DNA of 64,000 nucleotides from HNR sp040400085 (GTDB lineage Bacteria; Actinomycetota; Actinomycetes; Actinomycetales; Microbacteriaceae). This document shows, piece by piece, positions 39,974 to 49,900 of the stretch (positions within the stretch are counted from its first letter, which is position 1; every line of letters starts with the position of its first letter). The stretch covers positions 1 to 64,000 of the forward strand of contig JBBAQX010000010.1 of the NCBI GenBank assembly GCA_040400085.1, given 5' to 3'. The translations under genes and the position numbers were made by a program. The notes beneath the pieces are model-generated. The model was not told the origin of the DNA and made no database searches. It saw only the letters and a program-made list of their open reading frames with translations.

Positions 39974-42900
39974 ATGATGAAGAAAGTTGCAGCGCTTTTT
40001 ATTGGGGCAATTCTCAGCCTTGGATTGTTTGCCGGAACTCCCAGCGATTATCGCGAAGACGGCATTCCCGCGAGCAATGCGCCCGCCACCCCCACAAAGG
40101 GATCTCTCTGGATCGGTGACGGCACCAACTGGATGAAGATCGACGCCGGAGCAAACGGCAAGATCCTCACCGCCGACAGTTCGTTGACGCTCGGTTTGAA
40201 GTGGGCAGACCCGACACCGGCCGTAGACGCGACCGCAAACTACACATGGACTGGAACGCATACCTTCGACCTGGCGCAGATCTGGAAAGCCGTGGCGACT
40301 CCGGCGAATCCTGCAGCGGGATACTTTAAGACGTACATCAAATCCAACGGGAAGATCTACGTCCTCAACAGCGCCGGAGTTGAAACAGAACTTGGCGCTG
40401 GGGCCGGAACCGTCACGAGCATTGACACCGGAAACGGATTGAGCGGCGGAAGTATCACCACGAGCGGGACCATCGATCTCCGGCTTGACGCCAATGGAAC
40501 CCTGTCCAAGACGCTGGGTGTTGGGTCGAACGAACTGGGCGTTGCAACAGGCGGAATCACAAACACGCAGGTCGCGGCCGGTGCCGGGATCGGCTGGACT
40601 AAGATCTCAAAGACCGGATCCACGCTCGCAGACTTGGATACGCGATCGGCCAGCGATCTCTCATCCGGCACACTTCCAGATGCTCGCTTCCCCGCAACAC
40701 TTCCGGCTGTCTCCGGAGCAAACCTGACTGCGCTGAATGCGTCCAATGTCTCGAGTGGAATACTTGGGCTGGATCACGGCGGAACTGGACAGATTACCAA
40801 GCTCGCGGCATTCGATGCGCTTTCACCATTAACCACTCAGGGCGATCTAATCTATTTCGACGGAATCAATAACGTCCGACTGGGGAAGGGGACTTCCGGC
40901 CAGGTTCTAACCATGAACGCGACCGTGCCAGTCTGGGCGGACGTGGCGGCCACTGGCGCCCCAACCAACGCCACATACATCACCTCGACGTCCAATGGAA
41001 CCCTGTCGAACGAATTCGCGCTGGGCTCGCTTGCTACTGGGATCCTCAAGAACACCACCACAACGGGCATACCGACGATTGCAGTTTCAGGAACGGACTA
41101 CGAACTTCCGCTGACGTTCACTGGTGGTGTGACGCGAACCGGAAACTCAATCTCGGTAGACACCACGCAAAACATCACCCGTCTTTCCAACCTCACGACC
41201 AATGGATTCGTCAAGTCTGGTAGCGGAAATGGAACGCTATCCGTTGACACGAACACCTACCTGACGACCGCGGTAACGAGCGTGGCGACCGGCAACGGCC
41301 TCTCTGGTGGAACAATCACCGGGACCGGCACAGTCGATCTTCGCTTGGATGCGAACGGAACACTTTCAAAAACACTGGGTGCTGGGAGTAACGAGCTCGG
41401 CATTGCAAGCGGCGGGATTCTTAACGCACACATCAACACATCCGCCGCGATTGATTGGTCCAAGATCAGCAAGACCGGATCGTCTCTGGCAGATCTGACA
41501 ACGCGATCGGCTTCCGACCTTAGCTCTGGAACTCTTCCGGATGCGCGCTTCCCCGCCACGTTGCCAGCAGTGAGTGGCGCGAACCTCACAAACCTGAATG
41601 GAACTTCGATCGCAAGCGGAACTGTCGGTGTCGCGCGCGGCGGGAGTGGCGCAAACCTCTCTGCGACCGGTGGCGCTTCTCAAGTCGTAAAGCAGGTCTC
41701 GGTTGGGGCCGCCTTTACAGTTGGTCAGCTTGCGGCTTCAGACCTGAGTAATGGAACAACTGGTTCGGGCTCGGTAGTCCTCGCCACTTCACCCACGCTC
41801 GTTACACCCACGCTCGGCGCTGCATTGGCAACATCGCTCAACGGACTGACGGTCACATCCAGCACTGGCACTCTCACGATCGCGAACAGCAAGACGCTCA
41901 CCGCTTCAAACACATTAACGTTTACGGGTGCAGATGCGTCCAGTGTTGCGTTCGGTGGCGGCGGAACTGTCGCCTATACCCTGAACAATCTTTCTGTATT
42001 TGCCTCGACAACATCCGCACAACTCGCTGGCGTTCTCAGTGATGAAACCGGGACTGGCGCGTTCGTTCTCGCGAACACACCAACACTCGTCACTCCTGAA
42101 ATCGGAAACGCAACCGCCGCAGGAATTACGGGCTCCGATAGCTCGCTTGGAATCGTCGGCAAGACCGGCGCGAGCACGTCGGGCGGTGACGTTGTTGTTT
42201 CTGGCGGAACAGGGGGAAGTAGTGCTGCCGGTGGCGTGGTATACATCGATGGTGGCGGTCCGGGCGCCGGTGGATTCGGTGAAGGTAATATCGTAATTGG
42301 CGGCACTCGGGGCAGCTTCGTTGACATCGGAAAAGCGGGCGGATCCATCCGGTTTCCGGGCCTAACAACCGGACCCTTAAAACTAAACCTCACTACAGTC
42401 GAAACAGGCGCGATCAATCTCGCATCGGCTGAAGTTACCGGAGTCCTTCCGAACGCGAATGGCGGAGCACCTACAACTTCCGCCCAGCTTGCAAGCGGGC
42501 TGTCTGATGAAACAGGATCCGGCGCCGCGGTATTTGCAACCTCTCCCACGCTGGTCACTCCGACATTGGGCGCGGCCACTGCCACCACTGTTAACAAAGT
42601 CACAATCACGGCTCCGGCCACATCCGCCACTCTGACTATTGCCAACGGCAAGACGCTTACTGCATCCAACACTCTGACCTTTACCGGAACCGATAGTAGC
42701 TCGGTCGCATTTGGCGGCGGTGGCACTGTCGCGTTTACCTCGAACAACCTCAGTGCATTCGCATCCACCACGTCGGCCCAGCTTGCTGGCGTCTTATCTG
42801 ACGAGACCGGAACCGGCGCGTTTGTGCTTGGAACATCTCCGACCATCACAACACCCACGATCGCGAAGCTCGCAAACCTGACGTCGAATGGTTTCTTAAA

Positions 42901-45256
42901 AACGAGCGGCGGAGACGGGACGCTCAGTGTTGATACCGGAACTTATGTCAAGGCGAACGATAGCGCTGTGACATGGTTGGGCTCTCATTCGTTTCAGAAG
43001 GAACTCAACTTCTTAGAAATCTCCACGCCGACGACGAGTCCTTCTCCAGGCTACTCGCAACTCTACATAAAAGACGATCATCGAATCTGGGGATACCTGA
43101 ACGGCACCGATTCTCGCGTTGCACAGAGCACTGACAAACTCAGTGATTTCGCCGCGACAACCTCGGCGGAACTGGCGAGCATTCTTTCGGACGAAACTGG
43201 CTCTGGCTCTGCGGTCTTCGGAACCTCGCCGACCGTTTCAAGCGCGACACTTAGCTCTACTGTAACACACTCCGGGAGCATTCAGAACACGGGCGTCATT
43301 TCCCCTGCCCAGATTACTTCGACCCAGAACGATTACGCGCCGACAGGCTATGCGACCGCCTACATCATGCGACTTACCTCCGACACATCCCGCACGATCT
43401 CCGGGATCGTCGCGGCATCCGGTCGCACGTACCAGCTCTTCAATATCGGATCGTTCAACATCACGTTGAGACATGAAGATACTGGCAGTACTGCCGCGAA
43501 TCGCTTCACCCTGATCGGTTCGAACAACTTCATTCTCCGGCCGGGATCTGGGTGTCAGATCTTCTACGACAATACGTCCTCGCGCTGGCGCTTGGCGACT
43601 CCATCACTTGAAGCGATCTCGCCCGCAAACACGTCTGGCGATTTGATCACCCACAACGGCAACGCGCACGCACGCGTCGGGATTGGTTCGACCAACCAAA
43701 TCCTGAGCGTCGTGGGCGGCTTCCCTACCTGGACGGATGGCGTCAATCCGAACGTTGAAGTTAATCTCACGCACAACACGGCCACGACCGTCACGTCCTA
43801 CACCGTCCCCACGATGACATCGGCGGGCGGCACACTGGTCTACACAGTCACATGCAGCGATGGCACCGAAGTTCAGAGCAACAGTGGCACGTTCAAATGG
43901 ATGGCCTACAACAAGGCCGATACCTTTAGCACGGACGGATCGCAGACTCAATCCACGAAGCTTTCGAGCGGATCTCTGACGGTCACGTTCACGTTCGTCA
44001 CGGACGGCGCGACTGACAACGTTGCAATCAAGTGCACCGCAAGCTCGTCGCTCACTCCGACCACGCTGAAGATCGTCTACAACAACGCGGACGGCTCTGT
44101 CGGCACGATCACGATTCCGAGCGCGAGCGTCGGCTATAGCAATCTGACCAGCGCGAACATGACGACGCTGGCTCGACGCAATCGCATAATCAATGGCGAT
44201 ATGCTGATTTCTCAGCGAAGTGCGGGATCTGGCGCGACTCCTGCAGACCAGACGTACATGGTTGACCGCTGGATGATCGAGAAAAACTACGAAGGAACGC
44301 TCACATGGTCGAAGGATTCGACGGTTCCGGCCGCATCTGATTTCACGACAGCGGGGCGTCCTTATCAGGCGTTCCAAAATTCACTAAAGCTCTCTTCGAC
44401 ACAGGATTCGGACAAGGACGCTGGCGAATACGTCGCGGCCATGCAGAAGATTGAAGGCTACAACATCGCCGACCTGATCGGCGACGCATATAACGCAGGA
44501 TTCACGATCAGCTTTTGGGTTAAATGTAGCGCCACAGGGACATACGGAGTCGGAATTCGCGATGGTACTGCGAGCCGATCCTACATTGGTCAATACACGA
44601 TCAGCGGAACGGGCTGGGAATATAAAACGATTACCGTTACTGCGGCTCCGACTGGCGGAACGGGATGGAACAAAACATCGAGCGTAGGTCTTCTTGTGGA
44701 CTTCACATTTCACGTTGGAACAACCTACGGCAGTCCGGGATCGACGGGTGCATGGACGTCCACGAATTCAATTTCCACTTCTACCAACACGAGCTTTTGC
44801 GCGGGCTCCGGCACTTCGACTGTCTACTTGACAGGCGTTCAGCTCGAACCGGGAACTTCTGCCACTCCATTCGAGTTTAACAACTTTCAGCAGTGTCTTT
44901 CTATGTGCCAGCGCTATTACGAAAAGAGCAACGGCCCGGCCACATATCCCGGCGACGGCGCGGACACTGTTCGTATTTGGCACGGCACCTGTGATTCATC
45001 GAATTCCGTCGTGGTGATGATTCCGCTTTTAGTCCCAAAGAGAAACACGTCACCCACCATTACGCTTTACCGATCAACGCTGACGGCGACAGCGAATAGG
45101 CTTGTTTTTTATAATGGCAGTACGTGGTCTGATGTTTCGAGTCAGTCGGGAACACTGCCTACCGACCGAACACTTTCTATCGCTCTAACCTTCACCGCAA
45201 CGTTCGGACTGAACTACGCGATTGCCGGTGGCTGGGTTGTAGACAACGAACTTTAA
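39974..45256 (+). CDS. Giant tail-fibre-like protein with Sec signal peptide, 1760 aa
   Basis: MMKKVAALFIGAILSLGLFA is a convincing Sec signal peptide after AAGGAG. The mature part is Ser/Thr/Gly-rich with long internal repeats: the block from TGNGLSGGSI to AVSGANLT (about 150-255) returns around residues 440-545, and a second type (STTSAQLAGVLSDETGTGA) occurs at least four times. The C-terminal 380 residues start RRNRIINGDMLISQR and match the next gene's product. It is likely a receptor-binding fibre or an exported fibre-like adhesin. Signal peptides are not expected for virion proteins. Confidence 0.7.
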   Translation: MMKKVAALFIGAILSLGLFAGTPSDYREDGIPASNAPATPTKGSLWIGDGTNWMKIDAGANGKILTADSSLTLGLKWADPTPAVDATANYTWTGTHTFDLAQIWKAVATPANPAAGYFKTYIKSNGKIYVLNSAGVETELGAGAGTVTSIDTGNGLSGGSITTSGTIDLRLDANGTLSKTLGVGSNELGVATGGITNTQVAAGAGIGWTKISKTGSTLADLDTRSASDLSSGTLPDARFPATLPAVSGANLTALNASNVSSGILGLDHGGTGQITKLAAFDALSPLTTQGDLIYFDGINNVRLGKGTSGQVLTMNATVPVWADVAATGAPTNATYITSTSNGTLSNEFALGSLATGILKNTTTTGIPTIAVSGTDYELPLTFTGGVTRTGNSISVDTTQNITRLSNLTTNGFVKSGSGNGTLSVDTNTYLTTAVTSVATGNGLSGGTITGTGTVDLRLDANGTLSKTLGAGSNELGIASGGILNAHINTSAAIDWSKISKTGSSLADLTTRSASDLSSGTLPDARFPATLPAVSGANLTNLNGTSIASGTVGVARGGSGANLSATGGASQVVKQVSVGAAFTVGQLAASDLSNGTTGSGSVVLATSPTLVTPTLGAALATSLNGLTVTSSTGTLTIANSKTLTASNTLTFTGADASSVAFGGGGTVAYTLNNLSVFASTTSAQLAGVLSDETGTGAFVLANTPTLVTPEIGNATAAGITGSDSSLGIVGKTGASTSGGDVVVSGGTGGSSAAGGVVYIDGGGPGAGGFGEGNIVIGGTRGSFVDIGKAGGSIRFPGLTTGPLKLNLTTVETGAINLASAEVTGVLPNANGGAPTTSAQLASGLSDETGSGAAVFATSPTLVTPTLGAATATTVNKVTITAPATSATLTIANGKTLTASNTLTFTGTDSSSVAFGGGGTVAFTSNNLSAFASTTSAQLAGVLSDETGTGAFVLGTSPTITTPTIAKLANLTSNGFLKTSGGDGTLSVDTGTYVKANDSAVTWLGSHSFQKELNFLEISTPTTSPSPGYSQLYIKDDHRIWGYLNGTDSRVAQSTDKLSDFAATTSAELASILSDETGSGSAVFGTSPTVSSATLSSTVTHSGSIQNTGVISPAQITSTQNDYAPTGYATAYIMRLTSDTSRTISGIVAASGRTYQLFNIGSFNITLRHEDTGSTAANRFTLIGSNNFILRPGSGCQIFYDNTSSRWRLATPSLEAISPANTSGDLITHNGNAHARVGIGSTNQILSVVGGFPTWTDGVNPNVEVNLTHNTATTVTSYTVPTMTSAGGTLVYTVTCSDGTEVQSNSGTFKWMAYNKADTFSTDGSQTQSTKLSSGSLTVTFTFVTDGATDNVAIKCTASSSLTPTTLKIVYNNADGSVGTITIPSASVGYSNLTSANMTTLARRNRIINGDMLISQRSAGSGATPADQTYMVDRWMIEKNYEGTLTWSKDSTVPAASDFTTAGRPYQAFQNSLKLSSTQDSDKDAGEYVAAMQKIEGYNIADLIGDAYNAGFTISFWVKCSATGTYGVGIRDGTASRSYIGQYTISGTGWEYKTITVTAAPTGGTGWNKTSSVGLLVDFTFHVGTTYGSPGSTGAWTSTNSISTSTNTSFCAGSGTSTVYLTGVQLEPGTSATPFEFNNFQQCLSMCQRYYEKSNGPATYPGDGADTVRIWHGTCDSSNSVVVMIPLLVPKRNTSPTITLYRSTLTATANRLVFYNGSTWSDVSSQSGTLPTDRTLSIALTFTATFGLNYAIAGGWVVDNEL

Positions 45257-45268
45257 TAGGAGACTCGC

Positions 45269-46474
45269 ATGAAAAAAATTCTGAGCAGTTTAGTTCTCGC
45301 GATCTTCGCGCTGACCGGCGCGATCATCTACAACACCGGAGCGCCGAAAGCTCAGGCGGTTTACACGTCGCAGGATATTTCGGCGGCGATCAAGAACCGG
45401 ATCATCAACGGTGATTTCAAAATCTCGCAGCGCGGGACGGCATCGACCTATACGTCCTTTGCGGCCGGGACGTCTGGATATACTCTTGCGGATCGTTGGA
45501 AGATGGAAGCCGCTGGGAGCATGGGATCGACGGCCACGCTTTCGCTCTCGACCACTGGCCTTCCGACGAATCGGTATGGCTCCGCTCTGAAGGTTGTTGC
45601 GACGGCCGCAGAATCAGCCGTAGCAACGAATGAATTGCGACAAATTACGCAATACATTGAAGGTTATAACTGCGCAGACCTTTTTGACGGATCGACGCCG
45701 ATCACGGTTTCGTTCTGGCATAAGGCAACGAAGACCGGGACTTACTGTGTTGCTTTGAACATAGTTGGTGCAACGTATTTCTGCAATCGCACGTTCACCG
45801 GATCTTCGAGTTGGACATATCAGACCGTAACATTTCCGCCTCCGCCCACGGGCCTGACGATCAATACTACTACGAGTGCGGGTCTTCAGCTCATGTTCCC
45901 GCTCTTAGCTGGAACCGATTTCAGAACATCCTCGACGGTCTGGCAGAACGTAACAACACCGTCGAATAAAATCTGCAATTCAAGTCAGGTTAATTCGTTT
46001 GATACGATCAATAACGAAGTGTGGCTTTATGAAGTTCAACTTGAAAAAGGTGGAAGCCCTACACCGTTTGAATTCCGGCCATACGCGCAGGAACTTCGAC
46101 TGGCACAGCGTTATTGCTACGCGGTAAATGGGGCGGATGGATATTATATTTCCCCAGGAATGGGATACAAAGCTACCGCAACAACGCTAGAGCAGTGGGT
46201 TGCGTTCCCTGTTCCCATGCGCGGGACGGTGACTGGCTATAATAATATCAGTGCATATGCATCGACAACGCCCACTGGAACCCAGATAGCTTTCAACAAC
46301 GGAGGCGGATATTTGACCTTAAATTCTGGTTCGCCCGGCTTTTATCCATCTGGGCAAAAGAACGGCATCGGCTACATGGATGTAACGGCGACAACGTGGA
46401 GCGGAACACTTCAAGATCCCGGCTATTTTTTGATCGGTCCGAGCGTGATAATCATTTGGGATTCCGAACTCTAA
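45269..46474 (+). CDS. Second fibre-like protein with signal peptide, 401 aa
   Basis: MKKILSSLVLAIFALTGAII then APKAQA-V gives a Sec signal with a good cleavage site. KNRIINGDFKISQRGTAS, DRWKMEAAG and VQLEKGGSPTPFEF match the C-terminal part of the preceding giant protein (RNRIINGDMLISQRSAGS, VQLEPGTSATPFEF), so the two are paralogous carbohydrate-binding-like domains. Starts after TAGGAGACTCGC. Confidence 0.7.
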   Translation: MKKILSSLVLAIFALTGAIIYNTGAPKAQAVYTSQDISAAIKNRIINGDFKISQRGTASTYTSFAAGTSGYTLADRWKMEAAGSMGSTATLSLSTTGLPTNRYGSALKVVATAAESAVATNELRQITQYIEGYNCADLFDGSTPITVSFWHKATKTGTYCVALNIVGATYFCNRTFTGSSSWTYQTVTFPPPPTGLTINTTTSAGLQLMFPLLAGTDFRTSSTVWQNVTTPSNKICNSSQVNSFDTINNEVWLYEVQLEKGGSPTPFEFRPYAQELRLAQRYCYAVNGADGYYISPGMGYKATATTLEQWVAFPVPMRGTVTGYNNISAYASTTPTGTQIAFNNGGGYLTLNSGSPGFYPSGQKNGIGYMDVTATTWSGTLQDPGYFLIGPSVIIIWDSEL

Positions 46475-46484
46475 GGAGAACACC

Positions 46485-46883
46485 ATGAAGGCTTTTGTTT
46501 TTTGCTCGATTCTGTTTCTTTGCTCGGCCCTGAACGCGGCTGAGTACATCGTGATCCATGACGGCGCGACCGGCAAGGTTATGTGTATCCAGCGCACCAA
46601 GGACGGCGCCTCAATTCCAATCGCGGTGGACAATCGCGACTACGCCGAATTCCTGAAATGGAACGCGGCGGAAAAGGCGGCTGGGCGTTCTGAAGTCGTG
46701 GTCGCCGATCGTGCGCCCGATCCAATCCCGGCGAAAGAGATCGAACGTCGTCGCAAGCTGGCCGTTGCGCTCACGTACCTGAAGGCCATCCCGGACGCGT
46801 GGGAGAACGGGACGAACGATCAGAAAGTCATGTGGGCGATCAAACAGGCATTGAAGGAGCTCCGGGACAACACGGACAACTGA
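46485..46883 (+). CDS. Exported protein of the fibre cluster, 132 aa
   Basis: MKAFVFCSILFLCSALNA-A is a Sec signal peptide, after AAGGAGAACACC. The mature part (EYIVIHDGATGKVMCIQRTK; KEIERRRKLAVALTYLKAIP) is short and helical toward the end, like small tail-fibre assembly or attachment proteins. Third consecutive gene with a signal peptide. Confidence 0.6.
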   Translation: MKAFVFCSILFLCSALNAAEYIVIHDGATGKVMCIQRTKDGASIPIAVDNRDYAEFLKWNAAEKAAGRSEVVVADRAPDPIPAKEIERRRKLAVALTYLKAIPDAWENGTNDQKVMWAIKQALKELRDNTDN

Positions 46884-46940
46884 ATTTTACAGAGAGCTTC
46901 TACGGTTCCTTAAATAAGGGCGACTGAAATTTCGATATAG

Positions 46941-46954
46941 GACTCCAAGGAGTC
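46941..46954 (+). promoter_or_regulatory. Dyad containing the tape measure ribosome binding site
   Basis: GACTCC-aa-GGAGTC is a perfect dyad in which the AAGGAG Shine-Dalgarno of the tape measure gene is embedded. If folded, it would hide the site. The loop is short, so the hairpin may be weak. Confidence 0.3.
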
Positions 46955-46960
46955 TGATAG

Positions 46961-49900
46961 ATGGCCGAAGTTCGTCGCGATATTCTTCTCTCAATCCGGT
47001 CTGATTTCAACCAGGCCGGATTTTCACAAGCAAACGCAGCGCTCACCGCGCTCGAGAAGCGCGTCACAGATTTAAACTCGAAACTTAAGATCAGCATTGG
47101 GTTTGCCGGAATCAATGGCGCGGACACCGAGCTTGGTCGCATGGCTTCTGCGGTCAAGTCCGCCGGTGGCGCAGCACGTAGCGGCGAAGCAGACTTCAAG
47201 CGATTTAGTGACGCTCTCTTGGTGCAGGAAAAACGCGCCGGAGCGGTGACCGAACAGGTTAAAGAATACCAAAAGCTTCTCGCCAACGGAAAAACGCGCA
47301 CGACTTCTGTCTTTGAAGGCGGCGGAGTCAGTGCGTCCTTTACCCGCGAAACTGGCGCAAGCACGGTTGGTATCGACCTACGGAAGACCCCAGAAGCCCA
47401 GCTTGCCAAGGCGCGGGACGCCGCAATAAAAGAAGACGTCATTCGCGACAAGGCGCGCGCAGCCCAGATTGACGCCGCGCAAGAGGCCGCCATCCGGGAA
47501 GACTTCGGTCGCGAACGCCGGCGCCAGCAACAGAACGATGCGGTTCGAGAGGCTGCCGCCAAAGAAGACGTCATTCGCGAAAAGAATCGCCAGTCTCAAC
47601 TTGCCGCGGCACACGAATCCGGACTGCGCGAGAACGAAGCGCGTGAGAAGCGGGCCATTCGGACGCAATCCGCACTTCGCGCCGAGGCCGATCGCGAGGA
47701 TCAAGTACGCGCGCGCAATCGGAAGTCTTTTGAAGAGGTTCGTTCTCAGCCCGGAGTTCAGACACGCCAAGGTCCCGTTCGGGTAACCGAGTCGGGCGGG
47801 TTGGTTCGTGACACAACATTGCTCGATGATCGCGGGCGTATTATTGGAAAACTCAACGCAGAGACCGGACGTCTGTCCCTGACTCAGCGCGACCTGAATA
47901 AGGAAGTCGGCAAGTCGGGCGACAGCTTCCAGAATGCAGCGGGCAAGGTCCTTCTCTGGACCCTCGCCACCGGAGCCGTGATTGGAACGCTCGGTGCAAT
48001 CCGGAACGGTATCAGCGTATTCGCTCAGGCTGAACAAGACACGATCGCCCTTGAGCGCGTCGGTCGCGGCTTTGGTGCAAGTCAGGATGAGATTCGCCAG
48101 AAGGCCTCACTGGTAACCGAAGAAATCTTACGCCTGAAATCCTCGTTCGGTCAGAGCGGCGACGAAGCAGCACAAGCAGCGGTTGTCTTTGCCCGCTTAG
48201 GTCTGAGCGCCAACGAAACCCTGCTTGCCGTCAGAACGTCCATGCTGGCGGCCAACGTCGCCGGGATCGGCGCGGCGGAAGCGGCCAAGCTCTTGGCGTC
48301 GGCGATGTCTCAGTTTCAACTCAGCGCCCGGGATCTTCCCGACCTGTTGAACAAACTGAACACGTTGGAAAACACCACGCGTATTACCACCAACGACTTG
48401 CTGCAATCCATCTCCCGCACGGGCGGCGTGTTCCGCGAAGCGGGCGGCACGTTTGAACAGTTGTCTGCAATCACTGCAATCGTCGGTCAGACCACCGGCC
48501 GAACCGGTGCCGAAATCGGTAACGCGTTGAAGACGATCTCCACCCGTCTGAGTGAAACATCCGTACAAGCGAAAGTGTTCCAGCGATCGGGCGTCGTGAT
48601 CGCCGGTCTAAGCGGCCAGTTAAAACCTATTGACCAAGTCCTCGCGGATCTGGTGGCAAGGTTCCAAACTCTGAGCGACGCTGAAAAGGCCGAGATCACG
48701 ACGTCCATCGCCGGAGCCCGACAGAGAAACATCCTGCAGTCTGCGCTGGATAACTACTTCCAAGTGCAAGGTTCCGTCATTCGCCAGTTGCAGTCGGCGG
48801 GATCGGCCGAGCAGGAAAACGCGTTGGTGCTGGGAACCCTGAGCAGCAAAGTCAATCAGTTGCTCGCCGCGTTCGAACAACTTGCCGTAACCATCGGCCA
48901 GAGCGGACTTGGTAGCGCCCTGAAAGGGATCATCGGCTTCTTGACCACGCTCGTGAGAGGGTTCGCTGAATTTGGCACCGCTGGCGGCGTGGCTTTCACA
49001 TTGCTTGGAACTGTTATTGCCGGGGTTGTGCTGAAGTCTGTTCTTGCCGCCTCGTTCTCGTTCTTTGGAATGGCCACTTCGATCAAGAATGCGAGCAACG
49101 CCACGTTGCAGTTTGTTGCCGTTCAAGCCACAGCGAACGCTCAGAACCCGCGCACGATCGCATCGAATGCAGCACTGGCGGCGAGCTATGCCGCGGTCGG
49201 TCGTGCAGCTCAGACAGCTTCGTTAGGGGCTGGCGCGGCGGCGGGCGCGGCTTCCGGCGTCAGTCTGCTTGCGCGCGCGGCGGCGGGATTGACCAGTCCT
49301 ATCGGCATCGCGCTCACGGCACTGACAGTTGCAACAACGGCCGGCGCCTTCTTCCTCGGTAGTAAATCCGAAGCGTCCCAGAACGACCGCATCAACGACC
49401 AAGACATCAAGGCTGGTGGAAAGGTCAAGACTGCAGAGAATCAGGTCAAGGCGGCGGCGGAGAGCATCCGCTTTGCCGAGAACGCCGCTCGCACGCTGAA
49501 GGTGATCGAGGATCAGGAGTCGCGCGGAGTCACGATTTCGAAGTCCAACCTGGACACCAAGCGCCAGATTTACCAGAACATCACCCAACTGTTCGGACTG
49601 ACTACGCAGGAAATTGAACGCGCCAACGCATCCGAATTGAATTCGGCTGAAGTAACCGCGATTGTCGAGCGTCTCAAGCGCAAAGAGATTCAAGAGACCA
49701 GCGCGCTTCGAAAAGCACTCGAAGATAAAGCGCTTACAAACGCTCGTCAGCAAATCGAAGAAGTCGAGAAGCTGACCCGTTTGAAGATCGAGAGAAAAAA
49801 TATTTTAAAAAACCCGGGGTTGAAGGGCGCGTTTGGTCCGGGAGTTCAGGCAGATTTAAAAGCAGATCTAAAGGAAAAAGACGACGCAATTGCTGCATCA

